Below, in pieces: positions 8,641-20,672 of a stretch of 64,000 nucleotides of DNA. Both the position numbers and the translations under genes were made by a program. This DNA comes from Paracidovorax wautersii (GTDB taxonomy: Bacteria; Pseudomonadota; Gammaproteobacteria; Burkholderiales; Burkholderiaceae_C), in assembly GCF_900113035.1 (NCBI RefSeq), contig NZ_FONX01000004.1, positions 1 through 64,000 on the forward strand, in the 5' to 3' direction. The notes under the pieces are model-generated. The model was not told where the DNA came from. It searched no databases and saw only the letters and a program-made list of their open reading frames with translations. Every line of letters begins with the position of its first letter. The first letter of the stretch is position 1.

Positions 8641-8657
8641 GCTACTATTTTTGTAGC
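8641..8657. repeat. 17-bp palindrome GCTAC-N7-GTAGC (family copy)
   Basis: A 5-7-5 palindrome lies between thrS and infC, 24 bp before the infC start. It shares its geometry with eight other copies in the window (see findings). Read on the minus strand it continues TGATGCCGC, like the TGATTGCGC that follows the copy at 55707. Confidence 0.6.
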
Positions 8658-8680
8658 ATTTTGATTGAAGGAAAATAGTC

Positions 8681-9280
8681 ATCGCTACTGAATTTCGTGA
8701 TCGTCGTCACCGCGAAGAGCGCAAGCATCGCCTGAATCGGGAAATCATGGCCCCTGAGGTTCGCCTCTCGGGTCCTGACAATGAGCCTCTGGGCGTGGTG
8801 AGTCTGATGGAAGCCCTCCGCATGGCGGGCGAGTTGGATGTGGACCTGGTGGAGATCGCCGCCACGGCCAGCCCTCCCGTGTGCCGCCTGATGGACTACG
8901 GCAAGTTCAAGTACCTTGAACAAAAGCGCGCGGCAGAAGCCAAGGCCAAGCAGACGGTCATCGAAATCAAGGAAGTGAAGTTCCGTCCCGGTACCGATGA
9001 CGGCGACTACAACATCAAGATGCGCAACATCCGCCGCTTCCTGGCGGAGGGCGACAAGTGCAAGATCACCCTGCGGTTCCGTGGTCGCGAGATCACCCAC
9101 CAGGAACTCGGTCTGGCCTTGCTCAATCGCATCCGCGATGACCTGGGTGATTCGATCCTCGTCGAGCAGTTTCCCAAGCTCGAAGGCCGCCAGATGATCA
9201 TGATGATCGCGCCTGGCCGCAAGAAGCCTGCTTCCAAGCCCGCGGGCGAAGCGGCTGGCTCTGCGACTCCGGCGGTTTGA
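8681..9280 (+). CDS. infC: translation initiation factor IF-3 (ATC start)
   Basis: IF-3 binds the 30S subunit, keeps subunits apart and checks start-codon pairing. The 199-residue frame begins at ATC (8681), 22 codons before the first ATG (8747). The extra residues [20 protein letters not shown] are the expected IF-3 N-terminus, and GAAGGA stands about 9 bases before the ATC. Use of a rare start (ATT, ATC or ATA) is the family's known autoregulatory device: IF-3 itself discriminates against it. N-domain about 15-90 ([14 protein letters not shown]), linker, C-domain about 100-190. The Ala/Gly-rich tail is an extension. Confidence 0.93.
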   Translation: MATEFRDRRHREERKHRLNREIMAPEVRLSGPDNEPLGVVSLMEALRMAGELDVDLVEIAATASPPVCRLMDYGKFKYLEQKRAAEAKAKQTVIEIKEVKFRPGTDDGDYNIKMRNIRRFLAEGDKCKITLRFRGREITHQELGLALLNRIRDDLGDSILVEQFPKLEGRQMIMMIAPGRKKPASKPAGEAAGSATPAV

Positions 9281-9290
9281 GTGATGGGGT

Positions 9291-9349
9291 AGGGCGGGCC
9301 GATGGCCTGCCCTGAAAGATGTGTGTTGCTGGGCTGAAAAGCCCCGCAA
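9291..9349 (+). promoter_or_regulatory. two hairpins in the infC-rpmI spacer
   Basis: AGGGCGGGCC (9291-9300) pairs with GGCCTGCCCT (9304-9313) with one G-U, directly after infC. TTGC-T-GGGCT-GAAA-AGCCC-C-GCAA (9326-9349) makes a second stem with a GAAA tetraloop. Neither has a T-run, so they are not clear terminators. They may be RNA-processing sites or part of an rpmI-rplT leader of the kind L20 binds in other bacteria. The remaining 130 bp to rpmI shows nothing recognisable. Confidence 0.35.
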
Positions 9350-9483
9350 TGCAACAGATGGCGTGCACAATGCGCGCCGTCGTGCAGCGCAGCAATGCGG
9401 CTGCAGAAAAAGTGGCTCGGGGCCAACAAGTTCGTGAATCGGTTCGCGAACGCCTCACGAGCACAAAGAAAAGGAGCATTCAC

Positions 9484-9687
9484 ATGCCCAAAATGAAGAC
9501 CAAGAGCAGCGCGAAAAAGCGTTTCCGCGTTCGTCCCGGTGGCACCGTCAAGCGCGGTCAAGCCTTCAAGCGTCACATCTTGACCAAGAAGACCACCAAG
9601 AACAAGCGCCATCTGCGTGGTGCAGTCGCCGTGCATGAGACCAACATGGGCTCCATTGCACAGATGCTGCCTAGCGCTGGCCTGTAA
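9484..9687 (+). CDS. rpmI: 50S ribosomal protein L35
   Basis: This 67-residue, very basic protein begins [20 protein letters not shown] and includes [11 protein letters not shown], both typical of L35 of the large ribosomal subunit. The ATG at 9484 is preceded by AAAGGAGC, which decides it over in-frame starts further up (9319). It is followed after 25 bp by rplT, with which it is co-transcribed in most bacteria. Confidence 0.96.
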   Translation: MPKMKTKSSAKKRFRVRPGGTVKRGQAFKRHILTKKTTKNKRHLRGAVAVHETNMGSIAQMLPSAGL

Positions 9688-9712
9688 TAACTGACGAACA
9701 AGGAGTACTCAC

Positions 9713-10072
9713 ATGCCTCGCGTCAAACGTGGTGTAACGGCCCGTGCCCGTCACAAGAAAGTTCTAGCCCTCGCCAAGGGTTTCCGTGGTCGCCGCGGTA
9801 ATGTCTTCCGCATCGCCAAGCAGGCGGTGATGAAGGCTGGGCAATATGCCTACCGTGACCGCCGCACCAAGAAGCGCGTGTTCCGCCAACTGTGGATCGC
9901 CCGTATCAACGCCGCTTCGCGCGAACTGGGCCTGACCTACAGCCAGTTCACGAACGGCCTGAAGAAGGCTTCCATCGAGATCGACCGCAAGATGCTGGCC
10001 GACCTCGCGGTGCATGACAAGGCTGCCTTCGGCAGCATCGTGGAACAGGTCAAGGCCAAGCTGGCTGCTTGA
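9713..10072 (+). CDS. rplT: 50S ribosomal protein L20
   Basis: This 119-residue protein begins [18 protein letters not shown] and contains [19 protein letters not shown], the conserved basic N-terminal extension that threads into 23S rRNA; the C-terminal globular half contains [16 protein letters not shown]. It is needed early in 50S assembly, and in several bacteria it represses its own operon. AAGGAG precedes the ATG. A double hairpin ending in a terminator-like stem follows before pheS. Confidence 0.97.
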   Translation: MPRVKRGVTARARHKKVLALAKGFRGRRGNVFRIAKQAVMKAGQYAYRDRRTKKRVFRQLWIARINAASRELGLTYSQFTNGLKKASIEIDRKMLADLAVHDKAAFGSIVEQVKAKLAA

Positions 10073-10086
10073 TTTCACGGTTGGGC

Positions 10087-10103
10087 GCTATCGTCTTGAT
10101 AGC
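10087..10103. repeat. 17-bp palindrome GCTAT-N7-ATAGC in rplT-pheS gap
   Basis: GCTAT-CGTCTTG-ATAGC; the stem extends outward to 8 bp (GCGCTATC/GATAGCGC, 10085-10105). It is followed by GCTCTGCGC, seven bases, then ACAAGGGCTAG. The copy at 43879, read on the minus strand, has the same order and spacing, showing a bipartite repeat of about 45 bp. Confidence 0.65.
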
Positions 10104-10118
10104 GCTCTGCGCAGTAAC

Positions 10119-10163
10119 AACAAGGGCTAGAGCTTGAAAAGGCACTAGCCCTTGTTCATTTTC
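10119..10163 (+). terminator. hairpin terminator/attenuator between rplT and pheS
   Basis: AACAAGGGCTAG (10119-10130) pairs perfectly with CTAGCCCTTGTT (10145-10156), followed by CATTTTC. The 12-bp stem and short T-run fit a moderate terminator 18 bp before the pheS ATG. No Phe-rich leader peptide like E. coli pheM is visible. The stem is also the second half of the dispersed repeat starting at 10087. Confidence 0.5.
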
Positions 10164-10173
10164 AAGAGTCGAT

Positions 10174-11226
10174 ATGAACGAGCTGGATTCCCTGGTCGAA
10201 AGCGCGCGGCAGCTTTTCGCGCAAACCGCAACCCCTGCTGATCTGGAAAATGCCAAGGCGCAGTTTCTGGGCAAGTCCGGTCGTCTGACCGAGCTGATGA
10301 AGGGTATGGCGCAGCTGTCGGTCGAGGAAAAGAAATCGCGTGGCGCTGCGATCAATCTGGCCAAGCAGGCGGTCGAGGCCGCGCTGACCGAGCGCCGCCA
10401 AGCGCTGGCCGATGCCGAGCTGCGGGTGCAGCTCAAGGCCGAGGCGCTGGATGTCTCCCTGCCGGGCCGCCGCCGCGGGCAGGGTGGCCTGCACCCCGTC
10501 ACCCTCACGCTGGAGCGGATCGAGCAGATCTTCGGCTCCATGGGTTTCGACGTGGCCGAGGGCCCCGAGATCGAGACCGACTGGTTCAACTTCACCGCAC
10601 TGAACACGCCGCAGGACCACCCCGCGCGTTCGATGCACGACACCTTCTACGTCGAAGGCGGCACCGAGGCCGCGCCCCATCTGCTGCGCACGCACACCAG
10701 CCCGATGCAGGTGCGCCATGCCGTGCAGCACGTCAAGCGCCACCGCGCCCGGATCGATGCAGGGCAGGGCATGCCCGAGATCCGCGTGATCGCGCCCGGC
10801 CGCACCTACCGCGTGGACAGCGATGCCACCCATTCGCCGATGTTCCACCAGTGCGAAGGCCTGTGGATCGGCGAGAACGTGAGCTTCAAGGATCTGAAGG
10901 TCGTGTTCACCGACTTCTGCCGCACCTTCTTCGAGAGCGACGATCTGGTGCTGCGCTTCCGCCCCAGCTTCTTCCCCTTCACCGAGCCCAGCGCAGAGAT
11001 CGACATCCAGTTCCAGACCGGCCCGCTCGCCGGCCGCTGGCTCGAAGTGGCGGGTTCCGGCCAGGTGCATCCGAACGTGGTGCGCAACATGGGGCTGGAC
11101 CCGGAGACCTACATCGGCTTCGCCTTCGGCATGGGCCCTGACCGGCTGACGATGCTGCGCTACGGGGTCAACGACCTGCGCCTCTTCTTCGACGGCGACA
11201 TCCGCTTCCTGTCGCAGTTCCAGTAA
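10174..11226 (+). CDS. pheS: phenylalanyl-tRNA synthetase alpha subunit
   Basis: This 350-residue catalytic subunit forms an alpha2-beta2 enzyme with PheT and charges tRNA-Phe. The N-terminal coiled-coil arm (about 1-90, [21 protein letters not shown]) contacts tRNA. The class II core (about 100-345) shows [12 protein letters not shown] (motif 1 region), [29 protein letters not shown] (motif 2) and the glycine-rich [13 protein letters not shown] (motif 3). It is slightly longer than E. coli PheS (327). Its coding is read through a hairpin terminator from rplT, and pheT follows after 87 bp. Confidence 0.97.
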   Translation: MNELDSLVESARQLFAQTATPADLENAKAQFLGKSGRLTELMKGMAQLSVEEKKSRGAAINLAKQAVEAALTERRQALADAELRVQLKAEALDVSLPGRRRGQGGLHPVTLTLERIEQIFGSMGFDVAEGPEIETDWFNFTALNTPQDHPARSMHDTFYVEGGTEAAPHLLRTHTSPMQVRHAVQHVKRHRARIDAGQGMPEIRVIAPGRTYRVDSDATHSPMFHQCEGLWIGENVSFKDLKVVFTDFCRTFFESDDLVLRFRPSFFPFTEPSAEIDIQFQTGPLAGRWLEVAGSGQVHPNVVRNMGLDPETYIGFAFGMGPDRLTMLRYGVNDLRLFFDGDIRFLSQFQ

Positions 11227-11313
11227 GAACGAGAAGACGCGGCCCTGGCAGGCCATGGCACCGGCGGATCGCCGGCCGGTGCCCCCAACCGACCGAATCA
11301 CGAGAATCCGAAA

Positions 11314-13758
11314 ATGCAATTTCCAGAATCCTGGCTGCGCGAGTTCTGCAATCCGCCGCTGACCACCGCCGAGCTGGCGGAGACCCTGACCATGGCCGGT
11401 CTCGAGGTGGAAGAGCTCCGCCCCGTCGCGCCCGCCTTCAGCAAGATCGTGGTGGGTGAGATCAAGGAAGCCGTGCAGCACCCGAACGCCGACCGCCTGC
11501 GCATCTGCCAGGTGGATGTGGGGCAGGAAGCGCTGCTGAACATCGTCTGCGGCGCGCCCAACGCGCGGGTCGGTATCAAGGTGCCGTGCGCCCTGGTGGG
11601 TGCCCAGCTGCCGCCGGGCGCCGATGGCAAGCCCTTCCAGATCAAGCTGGGCAAGCTGCGCGGCGTGGAAAGCCAGGGCATGCTGTGCTCCGCACGCGAA
11701 CTGCAGCTGACGGAAGATCAGGACGGCCTGCTGGAGCTGGCTGGCGATGCCGTGGTGGGCCGCGACATCCGCGAGCAGCTGAACCTGGACGACACGCTGT
11801 TCACCCTGAAGCTCACGCCCAACCTCGCGCACGCCCTGAGCGTGCACGGCATCGCCCGCGAGCTGTCGGCGCTGACTAGCGCGCCCCTGCGCTCGCCGGA
11901 ATTCCCGCCCGTGGCCGCTGCGCTGGACGAGCGCCTGCCGGTCAAGGTGTCCGCCCCCGATCTGTGCGGCCGTTTCTCGGGCCGCATCGTGCGCAACGTC
12001 AACACGCGCGTCGCCACGCCCGCCTGGATGGTGGACCGCCTGGCCCGCTGCGGCCAGCGCAGCGTGTCGCCGCTGGTGGACATCTCCAACTATGTGATGT
12101 TCGAACTGGGCCGGCCCTCGCACATCTTCGATCTGGACAAGATCCATGGCGGCCTGGACGTGCGCTGGGGCCGCCCCGGCGAACAGCTCAAGCTGCTCAA
12201 CGGCAACACCATCACCGTCGATGAAGCCGTGGGCGTCATCGCCGACGACCAGGCCGTGGAGTCGCTGGCCGGCATCATGGGCGGCGACGCGACGGCCGTG
12301 TCGGACGACACCCGCCACATCTACGTCGAGGCGGCCTTCTGGTGGCCCAAATCGGTAGCGGGCCGTTCGCGCCGCTACAACTTCTCGACCGACGCCGGAC
12401 ACCGCTTCGAGCGCGGCGTCGATCCGCAAGGCACCGTGGAGCACATCGAGCGCATCACTCAGCTCATCCTGCAGATCTGCGGCACGCCTGAAACCGTCTG
12501 CGGCCCGGTGGACGACCAGCAGGTCCGCATGCCCGAGTCGCGCACGGTGTCGCTGCGCGTGGCCCGCGCTGCCAAGGTCATCGGCATGCCGCTGACGCAA
12601 GCCCAGTGCGAAGACGCGCTGCAGCGCCTGGGCCTGCCCGTGCGCGCCGAAGACGGCGTGCTGCACGTGGTGCCGCCTTCGTACCGGTTCGACCTGACCA
12701 TCGAGGAAGACCTCATCGAAGAGGTGGCCCGCATGGTCGGCTACGAGCATCTGCCCACCACGCCGCCCATCGCGCCGATCACGCCCAAGCTGCGTGCCGA
12801 GTCGCGCCGCGGCCCCTTTGCCGTGCGCCGCGAACTGGCCGCGCTGGGCTATCAGGAAACCATCAACTTCAGCTTCGTCGAAGCGGCCTGGGAGCGCGAT
12901 CTGGCGGGCAATGCCCAGCCGATCCAGCTGCTCAACCCCATCGCCAGCCAGCTGAGCGTCATGCGTTCGTCGCTGCTGGGCTCGCTGCTGCAGGTGCTCA
13001 AGTTCAACCTCGACCGCAAGGCCCCGCGCGTGCGCGTTTTCGAGCTGGGCCGCGTCTTCCTGCGCGATGGTTCCGTCGTCGATTCCGACACCACGGTGGC
13101 GGGTGTGCATCAGCCCATGCGCGTGGCCGGTTTGGCCTATGGCGCCAGCGACATGCTGCAGTGGGGCGGCAAGGACAAGGCGGTCGATTTCTTCGACATC
13201 AAGGGCGACGTCGAAGCGCTGCTGGCGCCTCTCGATGCCGTCTATGAGCCGGGCACCCATCCGGCCATGCACCCGGGCCGCTGTGCGCGCGTGATGCTGG
13301 ATGGCGAATGCATCGGCCATGTGGGCGAACTGCATCCGCAATGGCGCCAGTCCTGGGGCCTGCCGATGGCGCCCGTGCTGTTCGAGCTGGAGCTCGACGC
13401 CGTGCTGCGCCGGCGTGTGCCCGTGTTCGCTCCGGTGGCCAAGCACCAGGCGGTGGAGCGGGACATCGCCGTGGTGGTGGCCGAACGCGTGACGCATGCC
13501 GAGGTCATGGCGGCGATCGAGGCCGCCGTGCCGCAGGGCCTGCTGCGCTCGGCCGTGCTGTTCGACGTCTTCCGTCCCAAGCCGCTGCGCGAGGGCGAGG
13601 TCCCTGCCGCCGGCGCGCTGGCCGCGGGCGAAAAGAGCCTGGCCGTGCGCCTGACCCTGGGCAGCGGCGAGGCGACCTTGACCGATGCCGAGATCGAGTC
13701 CGCCGTGCAGGCGGCCCTGCAGGAGCTGTCGCGCCGCACGGGCGCCCGGCTGCGGTGA
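11314..13758 (+). CDS. pheT: phenylalanyl-tRNA synthetase beta subunit
   Basis: This 814-residue subunit (E. coli 795) provides editing and tRNA binding for the PheST tetramer. Domains in order: tRNA-binding OB fold (about 40-150, [20 protein letters not shown]), B3/B4 editing domain (about 215-390), B5 (about 405-475), inactive synthetase-like core (about 490-700) and FDX-ACB anticodon domain (about 715-814, [17 protein letters not shown]). A long antisense frame on the other strand is a GC artefact. ihfA begins 30 bp after the stop, as in many proteobacteria. Confidence 0.97.
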   Translation: MQFPESWLREFCNPPLTTAELAETLTMAGLEVEELRPVAPAFSKIVVGEIKEAVQHPNADRLRICQVDVGQEALLNIVCGAPNARVGIKVPCALVGAQLPPGADGKPFQIKLGKLRGVESQGMLCSARELQLTEDQDGLLELAGDAVVGRDIREQLNLDDTLFTLKLTPNLAHALSVHGIARELSALTSAPLRSPEFPPVAAALDERLPVKVSAPDLCGRFSGRIVRNVNTRVATPAWMVDRLARCGQRSVSPLVDISNYVMFELGRPSHIFDLDKIHGGLDVRWGRPGEQLKLLNGNTITVDEAVGVIADDQAVESLAGIMGGDATAVSDDTRHIYVEAAFWWPKSVAGRSRRYNFSTDAGHRFERGVDPQGTVEHIERITQLILQICGTPETVCGPVDDQQVRMPESRTVSLRVARAAKVIGMPLTQAQCEDALQRLGLPVRAEDGVLHVVPPSYRFDLTIEEDLIEEVARMVGYEHLPTTPPIAPITPKLRAESRRGPFAVRRELAALGYQETINFSFVEAAWERDLAGNAQPIQLLNPIASQLSVMRSSLLGSLLQVLKFNLDRKAPRVRVFELGRVFLRDGSVVDSDTTVAGVHQPMRVAGLAYGASDMLQWGGKDKAVDFFDIKGDVEALLAPLDAVYEPGTHPAMHPGRCARVMLDGECIGHVGELHPQWRQSWGLPMAPVLFELELDAVLRRRVPVFAPVAKHQAVERDIAVVVAERVTHAEVMAAIEAAVPQGLLRSAVLFDVFRPKPLREGEVPAAGALAAGEKSLAVRLTLGSGEATLTDAEIESAVQAALQELSRRTGARLR

Positions 13759-13787
13759 GCATGTTGAAAGATCACGAAGGAGGCGCG

Positions 13788-14114
13788 ATGGAATTCGCGG
13801 TGGAGAGTCTGGAGACGCCGGCGCTGACCAAGGCGCAGCTGGCCGATCTGCTGTTCGACCACATCGGGTTGAACAAGCGCGAGTCCAAGGACATGGTCGA
13901 TGCGTTCTTCGACCTGATCTCGCAAAGCCTGGTCGAGGGCGATGATGTGAAGCTGTCGGGTTTCGGCAATTTCCAGATCCGCACGAAGGCGCCCCGGCCG
14001 GGGCGCAATCCGCGGACAGGGGAGTCGATTCCCATTGAAGCCCGCCGCGTCGTCACCTTCCACGCCAGCAGCAAGCTCAAGGAGCAGATCCAGGGCGCAG
14101 CGCCCGCGCCGTGA
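13788..14114 (+). CDS. ihfA: integration host factor alpha subunit
   Basis: This 108-residue DNA-bending protein pairs with IhfB and shapes promoters, origins and recombination sites. It shows [20 protein letters not shown], the beta-arm block [21 protein letters not shown] and the end [13 protein letters not shown]. The ATG at 13788 follows GAAGGAGG at ideal distance, so it is preferred to the ATG at 13761. The proline in the PGRNP arm tip intercalates into DNA. It ends the pheST-ihfA unit and precedes a MerR gene, the usual order in Burkholderiales. Confidence 0.96.
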   Translation: MEFAVESLETPALTKAQLADLLFDHIGLNKRESKDMVDAFFDLISQSLVEGDDVKLSGFGNFQIRTKAPRPGRNPRTGESIPIEARRVVTFHASSKLKEQIQGAAPAP

Positions 14115-14204
14115 ATCCTTGCGGAATCCCCCGGGTTTTAGGGTGGCACGCCCGCAAGCCCTGCGGTACGCTCGCCGGCTGACCGGTTCTGTTCGCGAAG
14201 TCCC

Positions 14205-14621
14205 ATGAGTACAACGCTGCCCTCCATTCCTGCCAAGCGCTACTTCACCATCGGCGAGGTGGCGGAGCTGTGCGGGGTCAAGCCCCATGTGCTGCGCTAT
14301 TGGGAGCAGGAGTTCACGCAGCTGCGCCCGATGAAGCGCCGGGGCAACCGGCGCTACTACCAGCACCATGAAGTGCTCATGATCCGGCGCATCCGGGATC
14401 TGCTCTACGATCAGGGCTTCACCATCAGCGGCGCTCGCAACCGTCTGCAGGATGACCCCGATGGGCATGATGCCGCCGCCGACCTGCATGCCGATGGCGC
14501 CATGGGGGCCGAGGCTTCCGGCGGTGCATCCATGGGGGTGCCTTCGGCACCTTGCGCATTGGATTCGAAGGCCATGCGCAAAGAATTGAACGAAATTCGC
14601 CAACTTCTTTTCCTGGGCTGA
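14205..14621 (+). CDS. MerR-family transcriptional regulator
   Basis: This 138-residue protein has an N-terminal winged helix (about 10-80): FTIGEVAELCGVKPHVLRYW, then FTQLRPMKRRGNRRYY, the MerR recognition helix and wing. The C-terminal part is short and low in complexity (Asp, Ala, Gly, Met rich), lacking metal-binding cysteines typical of MerR/CueR, so any effector is unclear. MerR genes of this HspR/MlrA-like type sit next to ihfA in many beta- and gamma-proteobacteria. It is 90 bp from ihfA. Confidence 0.88.
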   Translation: MSTTLPSIPAKRYFTIGEVAELCGVKPHVLRYWEQEFTQLRPMKRRGNRRYYQHHEVLMIRRIRDLLYDQGFTISGARNRLQDDPDGHDAAADLHADGAMGAEASGGASMGVPSAPCALDSKAMRKELNEIRQLLFLG

Positions 14622-14648
14622 AAATTCACTATATAATTTGAGTCTTGT

Positions 14649-14725
14649 CGGCGTGTAGCGCAGCCTGGTAGCGCACTTGCATGGGGTGCAAGGGGTCGCG
14701 AGTTCGAATCCCGCCACGCCGACCA
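14649..14725 (+). tRNA. tRNA-Pro (anticodon GGG)
   Basis: A 77-nt cloverleaf: acceptor CGGCGTG/CACGCCG, D-arm GCGCAGCCTGGTAGCGC, anticodon stem CTTGC/GCAAG around loop ATGGGGT (anticodon GGG), T-arm with GTTCGAATC, and an encoded 3' ACCA end. The GGG anticodon reads CCC/CCU. Confidence 0.95.
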
Positions 14726-14733
14726 TTACTAAG

Positions 14734-14767
14734 AAAAGCCGCAGTCTTCGGACTGCGGCTTTTTTCT
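14734..14767 (+). terminator. rho-independent terminator after tRNA-Pro
   Basis: AAAAGCCGCAGTC pairs with GACTGCGGCTTTT around a TTCG tetraloop, followed by further Ts. It is a textbook intrinsic terminator nine bases after the tRNA. Confidence 0.92.
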
Positions 14768-14842
14768 TTTGCGGCCACGGATCGGCATGTGGCCAGCAGT
14801 GGTGGGATATGGGGTAATCCCCGATGTCTCGACTCCGGCAAA

Positions 14843-14871
14843 TTGGTGGGCTTCGCCTCTCAGGCTACAAT
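14843..14871 (+). promoter_or_regulatory. sigma-70 promoter for carA
   Basis: TTGGTG (14843-14848) and TACAAT (14866-14871) are separated by exactly 17 bp. They lie about 124 bp before the carA GTG, leaving a leader of roughly 115 nt. In that leader GTCGCCCGG (14893-14901) can pair with CCGGGCGAC (14964-14972). Confidence 0.65.
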
Positions 14872-14994
14872 TGGAGGCTTTCCCGCAAAAAAGTCGCCCG
14901 GCCGCACCCAAAGCAATTTCTCAACAAGCAGCAGTCCTCAGGAAGTGATCTTCCGGTGGGCTCCCGGGCGACCCGTAACCATCCGGAGAACCCA

Positions 14995-16171
14995 GTGCTT
15001 TTGTCTCTCAAGGGATCTTTCCCGCCCGCCATCCTGGCGCTCGCAGACGGCACGGTCTTTATCGGCAACTCGATCGGTGCCACCGGCACCACCGTCGGCG
15101 AAGTGGTGTTCAACACCTCGCTCACCGGCTACCAGGAAATCCTCACCGACCCCAGCTATTGCCAGCAGATCGTCACGCTGACGTATCCGCACATCGGCAG
15201 CTACGGCGTCAACGCAGAGGACATCGAGGCCGACAAGGTCCATGCCGCAGGGCTCATCATCAAAGACCTGCCGCTCATCGCCAGCAACTTCCGCAGCACC
15301 GAAACGCTCTCGCAGTACCTCGTGCGCGAAAAGACGGTGGCGATCGCCAACATCGACACCCGCAAGCTCACCCGCCTGCTGCGTACCAAGGGCGCGCAGA
15401 ACGGCGCCATCGTGGGCCTGGCCGCCGGTGAAACCGTTTCCCAGGCACGCATCGACGAGGCCGTGGCCGCGGCCAAGAAGGCGCCGCCCATGGCCGGGCT
15501 CGATCTGGCGCAGGTGGTCTCTGCCGCCCAGTCCTATGACTGGACGCAGACCGAATGGCAGCTGGGCGAGGGCTACGGCACACAGGACAAGCCCCGCTTC
15601 CACGTGGTCGCCTTCGACTACGGCGTGAAGAAGAACATCCTGCGCATGCTGGCCGAGCGCGGCTGCAAGGTCACCGTGGTGCCGGCCAAGACGCCCGCCG
15701 CGGAGATCAAGCGCCTGCAGCCCGACGGCGTGTTCCTCTCCAACGGCCCTGGCGACCCGGAGCCCTGCGACTACGCCATCGCCGCGACGCGCGAACTGGT
15801 CGATGCCGGCTACCCCACCTTCGGCATCTGCCTGGGGCACCAGATCCTGGCGCTCGCATCGGGCGCCAAGACCTTCAAGATGAAGTTCGGCCACCACGGC
15901 GCGAACCATCCGGTGAAGGACCTGGACAACGGCCGCGTCAGCATCACCAGCCAGAACCACGGCTTCGCCGTGGACGAGAAGACGCTGCCCGCCAACCTGC
16001 GCGCGACGCACATCAGCCTGTTCGACGGCACGCTGCAGGGCCTGGCCCGCACCGACCGCCCGGCGTTCTGCTTCCAGGGCCACCCGGAAGCCTCGCCCGG
16101 CCCGCACGACATCGGCTATTTGTTCGACCGCTTCACGGCCCTCATGGAAAAGCACAAGGCGGAGGCCAAGA

Positions 16172-16179
<8 letters not shown>
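14995..16179 (+). CDS. carA: carbamoyl-phosphate synthase small subunit
   Basis: This 394-residue glutaminase subunit feeds ammonia to CarB to make carbamoyl phosphate for arginine and pyrimidines. The N-terminal domain (about 1-150) holds [15 protein letters not shown]; the class I amidotransferase domain (about 200-385) holds the nucleophile Cys in [15 protein letters not shown] and the His/Glu pair in [12 protein letters not shown]. The GTG at 14995 is chosen because GGAGA stands just before it and [19 protein letters not shown] matches family starts; an ATG-led extension to 14824 would overlap the promoter. It overlaps carB by 8 bp. Confidence 0.96.
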
Positions 16180-19417
<3,238 letters not shown>

Positions 19418-19487
19418 GTGCCCAGGGCCTGCGCGCTGCCCATGGCGGCGGCAGGCCTTCGGTGTGGATGGCTGCTGCAAACGGCGG

Positions 19488-19545
19488 CATAATCTGCACA
19501 CGAACGAACTGAAACCGCCGCGCGGCAACGCGCGGCGGTTTGCTT
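19488..19545 (+). promoter_or_regulatory. greA leader: -10 box and GC-rich terminator-like hairpin
   Basis: A -10-like CATAAT (19488-19493) is followed by AAACCGCCGCGCG (19512-19524), which pairs perfectly with CGCGCGGCGGTTT (19529-19541) around GCAA, then GCTTTT. The 13-bp stem lies about 100 bp before greA and could terminate carB transcripts or early greA transcripts. The layout recalls the E. coli greA leader, where early termination yields the GraL RNA; equivalence is inference. Confidence 0.5.
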
Positions 19546-19643
19546 TTGGCGGTATCGCAGCAGCCCCTGGGCAGCGATGCCGGCATGCCGAAAAAGGATC
19601 GCGCCCGGTGCGCGGCAAGAGAGTTGAACGGAGAGATTCACCC

Positions 19644-20120
19644 ATGGCCACCATTCCGATTACCAAGCGCGGCGCAGAGAAGCTGAAGGAAGAGCTGCAC
19701 CGCCTGAAGACCGTCGAGCGTCCCGCCGTGATCAATGCGATCGCCGAAGCGCGCGCACAGGGCGACCTGAGCGAAAACGCCGAATACGAAGCCGCCAAGG
19801 ACCGCCAGGGCTTCATCGAAGGCCGCATCCAGGAGGTCGAAGGCAAGCTGTCGGCCGCGCAGATAATCGATCCGAGCCAGCTCGATGCAGGCGGCAAGGT
19901 GGTGTTCGGCGCCACGGTCGAACTGGAAGACGAAGACAGCGGCGATACCGTCACCTACCAGATCGTGGGTGAGGACGAGGCCGACCTGAAGCTGGGCCTG
20001 ATCAACGTTTCCAGCCCGATCGCCCGTGCGCTGATCGGCAAGGACGAGGGCGATACCGCCGAAGTGCAGGCCCCGGGCGGCGTGCGCCACTACGAGATCG
20101 TGGCGGTCAGCTACCGCTGA
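19644..20120 (+). CDS. greA: transcription elongation factor GreA
   Basis: This 158-residue factor enters the secondary channel of RNA polymerase and stimulates cleavage of backtracked RNA. The N-terminal coiled coil (about 1-75) has [20 protein letters not shown], where the acidic tip (D, E, N) coordinates the catalytic Mg; the FKBP-like C-domain (about 80-158) ends [19 protein letters not shown] stands before the ATG at 19644. It lies downstream of carB, the usual order in beta-proteobacteria. Confidence 0.97.
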   Translation: MATIPITKRGAEKLKEELHRLKTVERPAVINAIAEARAQGDLSENAEYEAAKDRQGFIEGRIQEVEGKLSAAQIIDPSQLDAGGKVVFGATVELEDEDSGDTVTYQIVGEDEADLKLGLINVSSPIARALIGKDEGDTAEVQAPGGVRHYEIVAVSYR

Positions 20121-20140
20121 CAGGCCGAGGCGCCGACGCC

Positions 20141-20548
20141 ATGCGAGATCGCCTGCCCGTTCTGGCTGCCGCGCTGTGGTGGGGGAGCCTCTCCACGGTC
20201 GGATTCATGGTGGTGCCGATGCTGTTCGCGCACCTGCCCAGCCCCGCTGCAGCGGGTGCCATGGCCGCGCGCCTCTTCGAGGCGCAGACCTTCATCTCCA
20301 TGGCCTGCGGCGTGCTGCTGCTGGTCATCTCACGGCGCAGGCATGCCGAGACGCAGGAGGCCTGGGCGCAGGCCGCCATGGTCTTCATCATCGGCGGGCT
20401 GCTGCTGGCCTTGCTCGCGCAGTACGGCGTGGCGCCGCGCATAGTCGCGCGGCAGAACCTCAAGCTCTGGCACTCGATGGGCACTGTGATGTATGCCCTG
20501 CAGTGGGTGTGCGCGCTCGTGGTGCTGTGGCGCACCGCCAAGCGTTGA
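20141..20548 (+). CDS. DUF4149-type membrane protein
   Basis: This 135-residue protein has four predicted membrane helices (about 6-28, 45-65, 80-100 and 112-130), starting RLPVLAAALWWGSLSTVGFMVVPMLF cut here by the first helix. It resembles small four-helix proteins annotated DUF4149, found after greA in many beta-proteobacteria. No catalytic residues stand out and function is unknown. It starts 20 bp after greA, so it is probably in the same transcript. The DUF name is recalled from similar proteins, not searched. Confidence 0.75.
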   Translation: MRDRLPVLAAALWWGSLSTVGFMVVPMLFAHLPSPAAAGAMAARLFEAQTFISMACGVLLLVISRRRHAETQEAWAQAAMVFIIGGLLLALLAQYGVAPRIVARQNLKLWHSMGTVMYALQWVCALVVLWRTAKR

Positions 20549-20672
20549 ATCGCCGATAGACCCGCCGATCTGCCTTGCCGAAGCAGGCGGGCAGGGCGGG
20601 TCGGTTCAGTTCAGTCCCCCAGCCGTCGAGCGGCATGCCTTGGCTGCCGGCTCGACTCGGGCGTGAACCCAA

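Noticed and set aside
10162-13497. 1111-codon open frame opposite pheS and pheT
   Set aside because: Same GC artefact; both synthetase subunits are unmistakable on the plus strand and the antisense product has no recognisable fold.
14893-14972. carA leader considered as a known riboswitch
   Set aside because: Only one 9-bp long-range stem is visible; no recognised aptamer core can be matched, so it is listed only as an observation.
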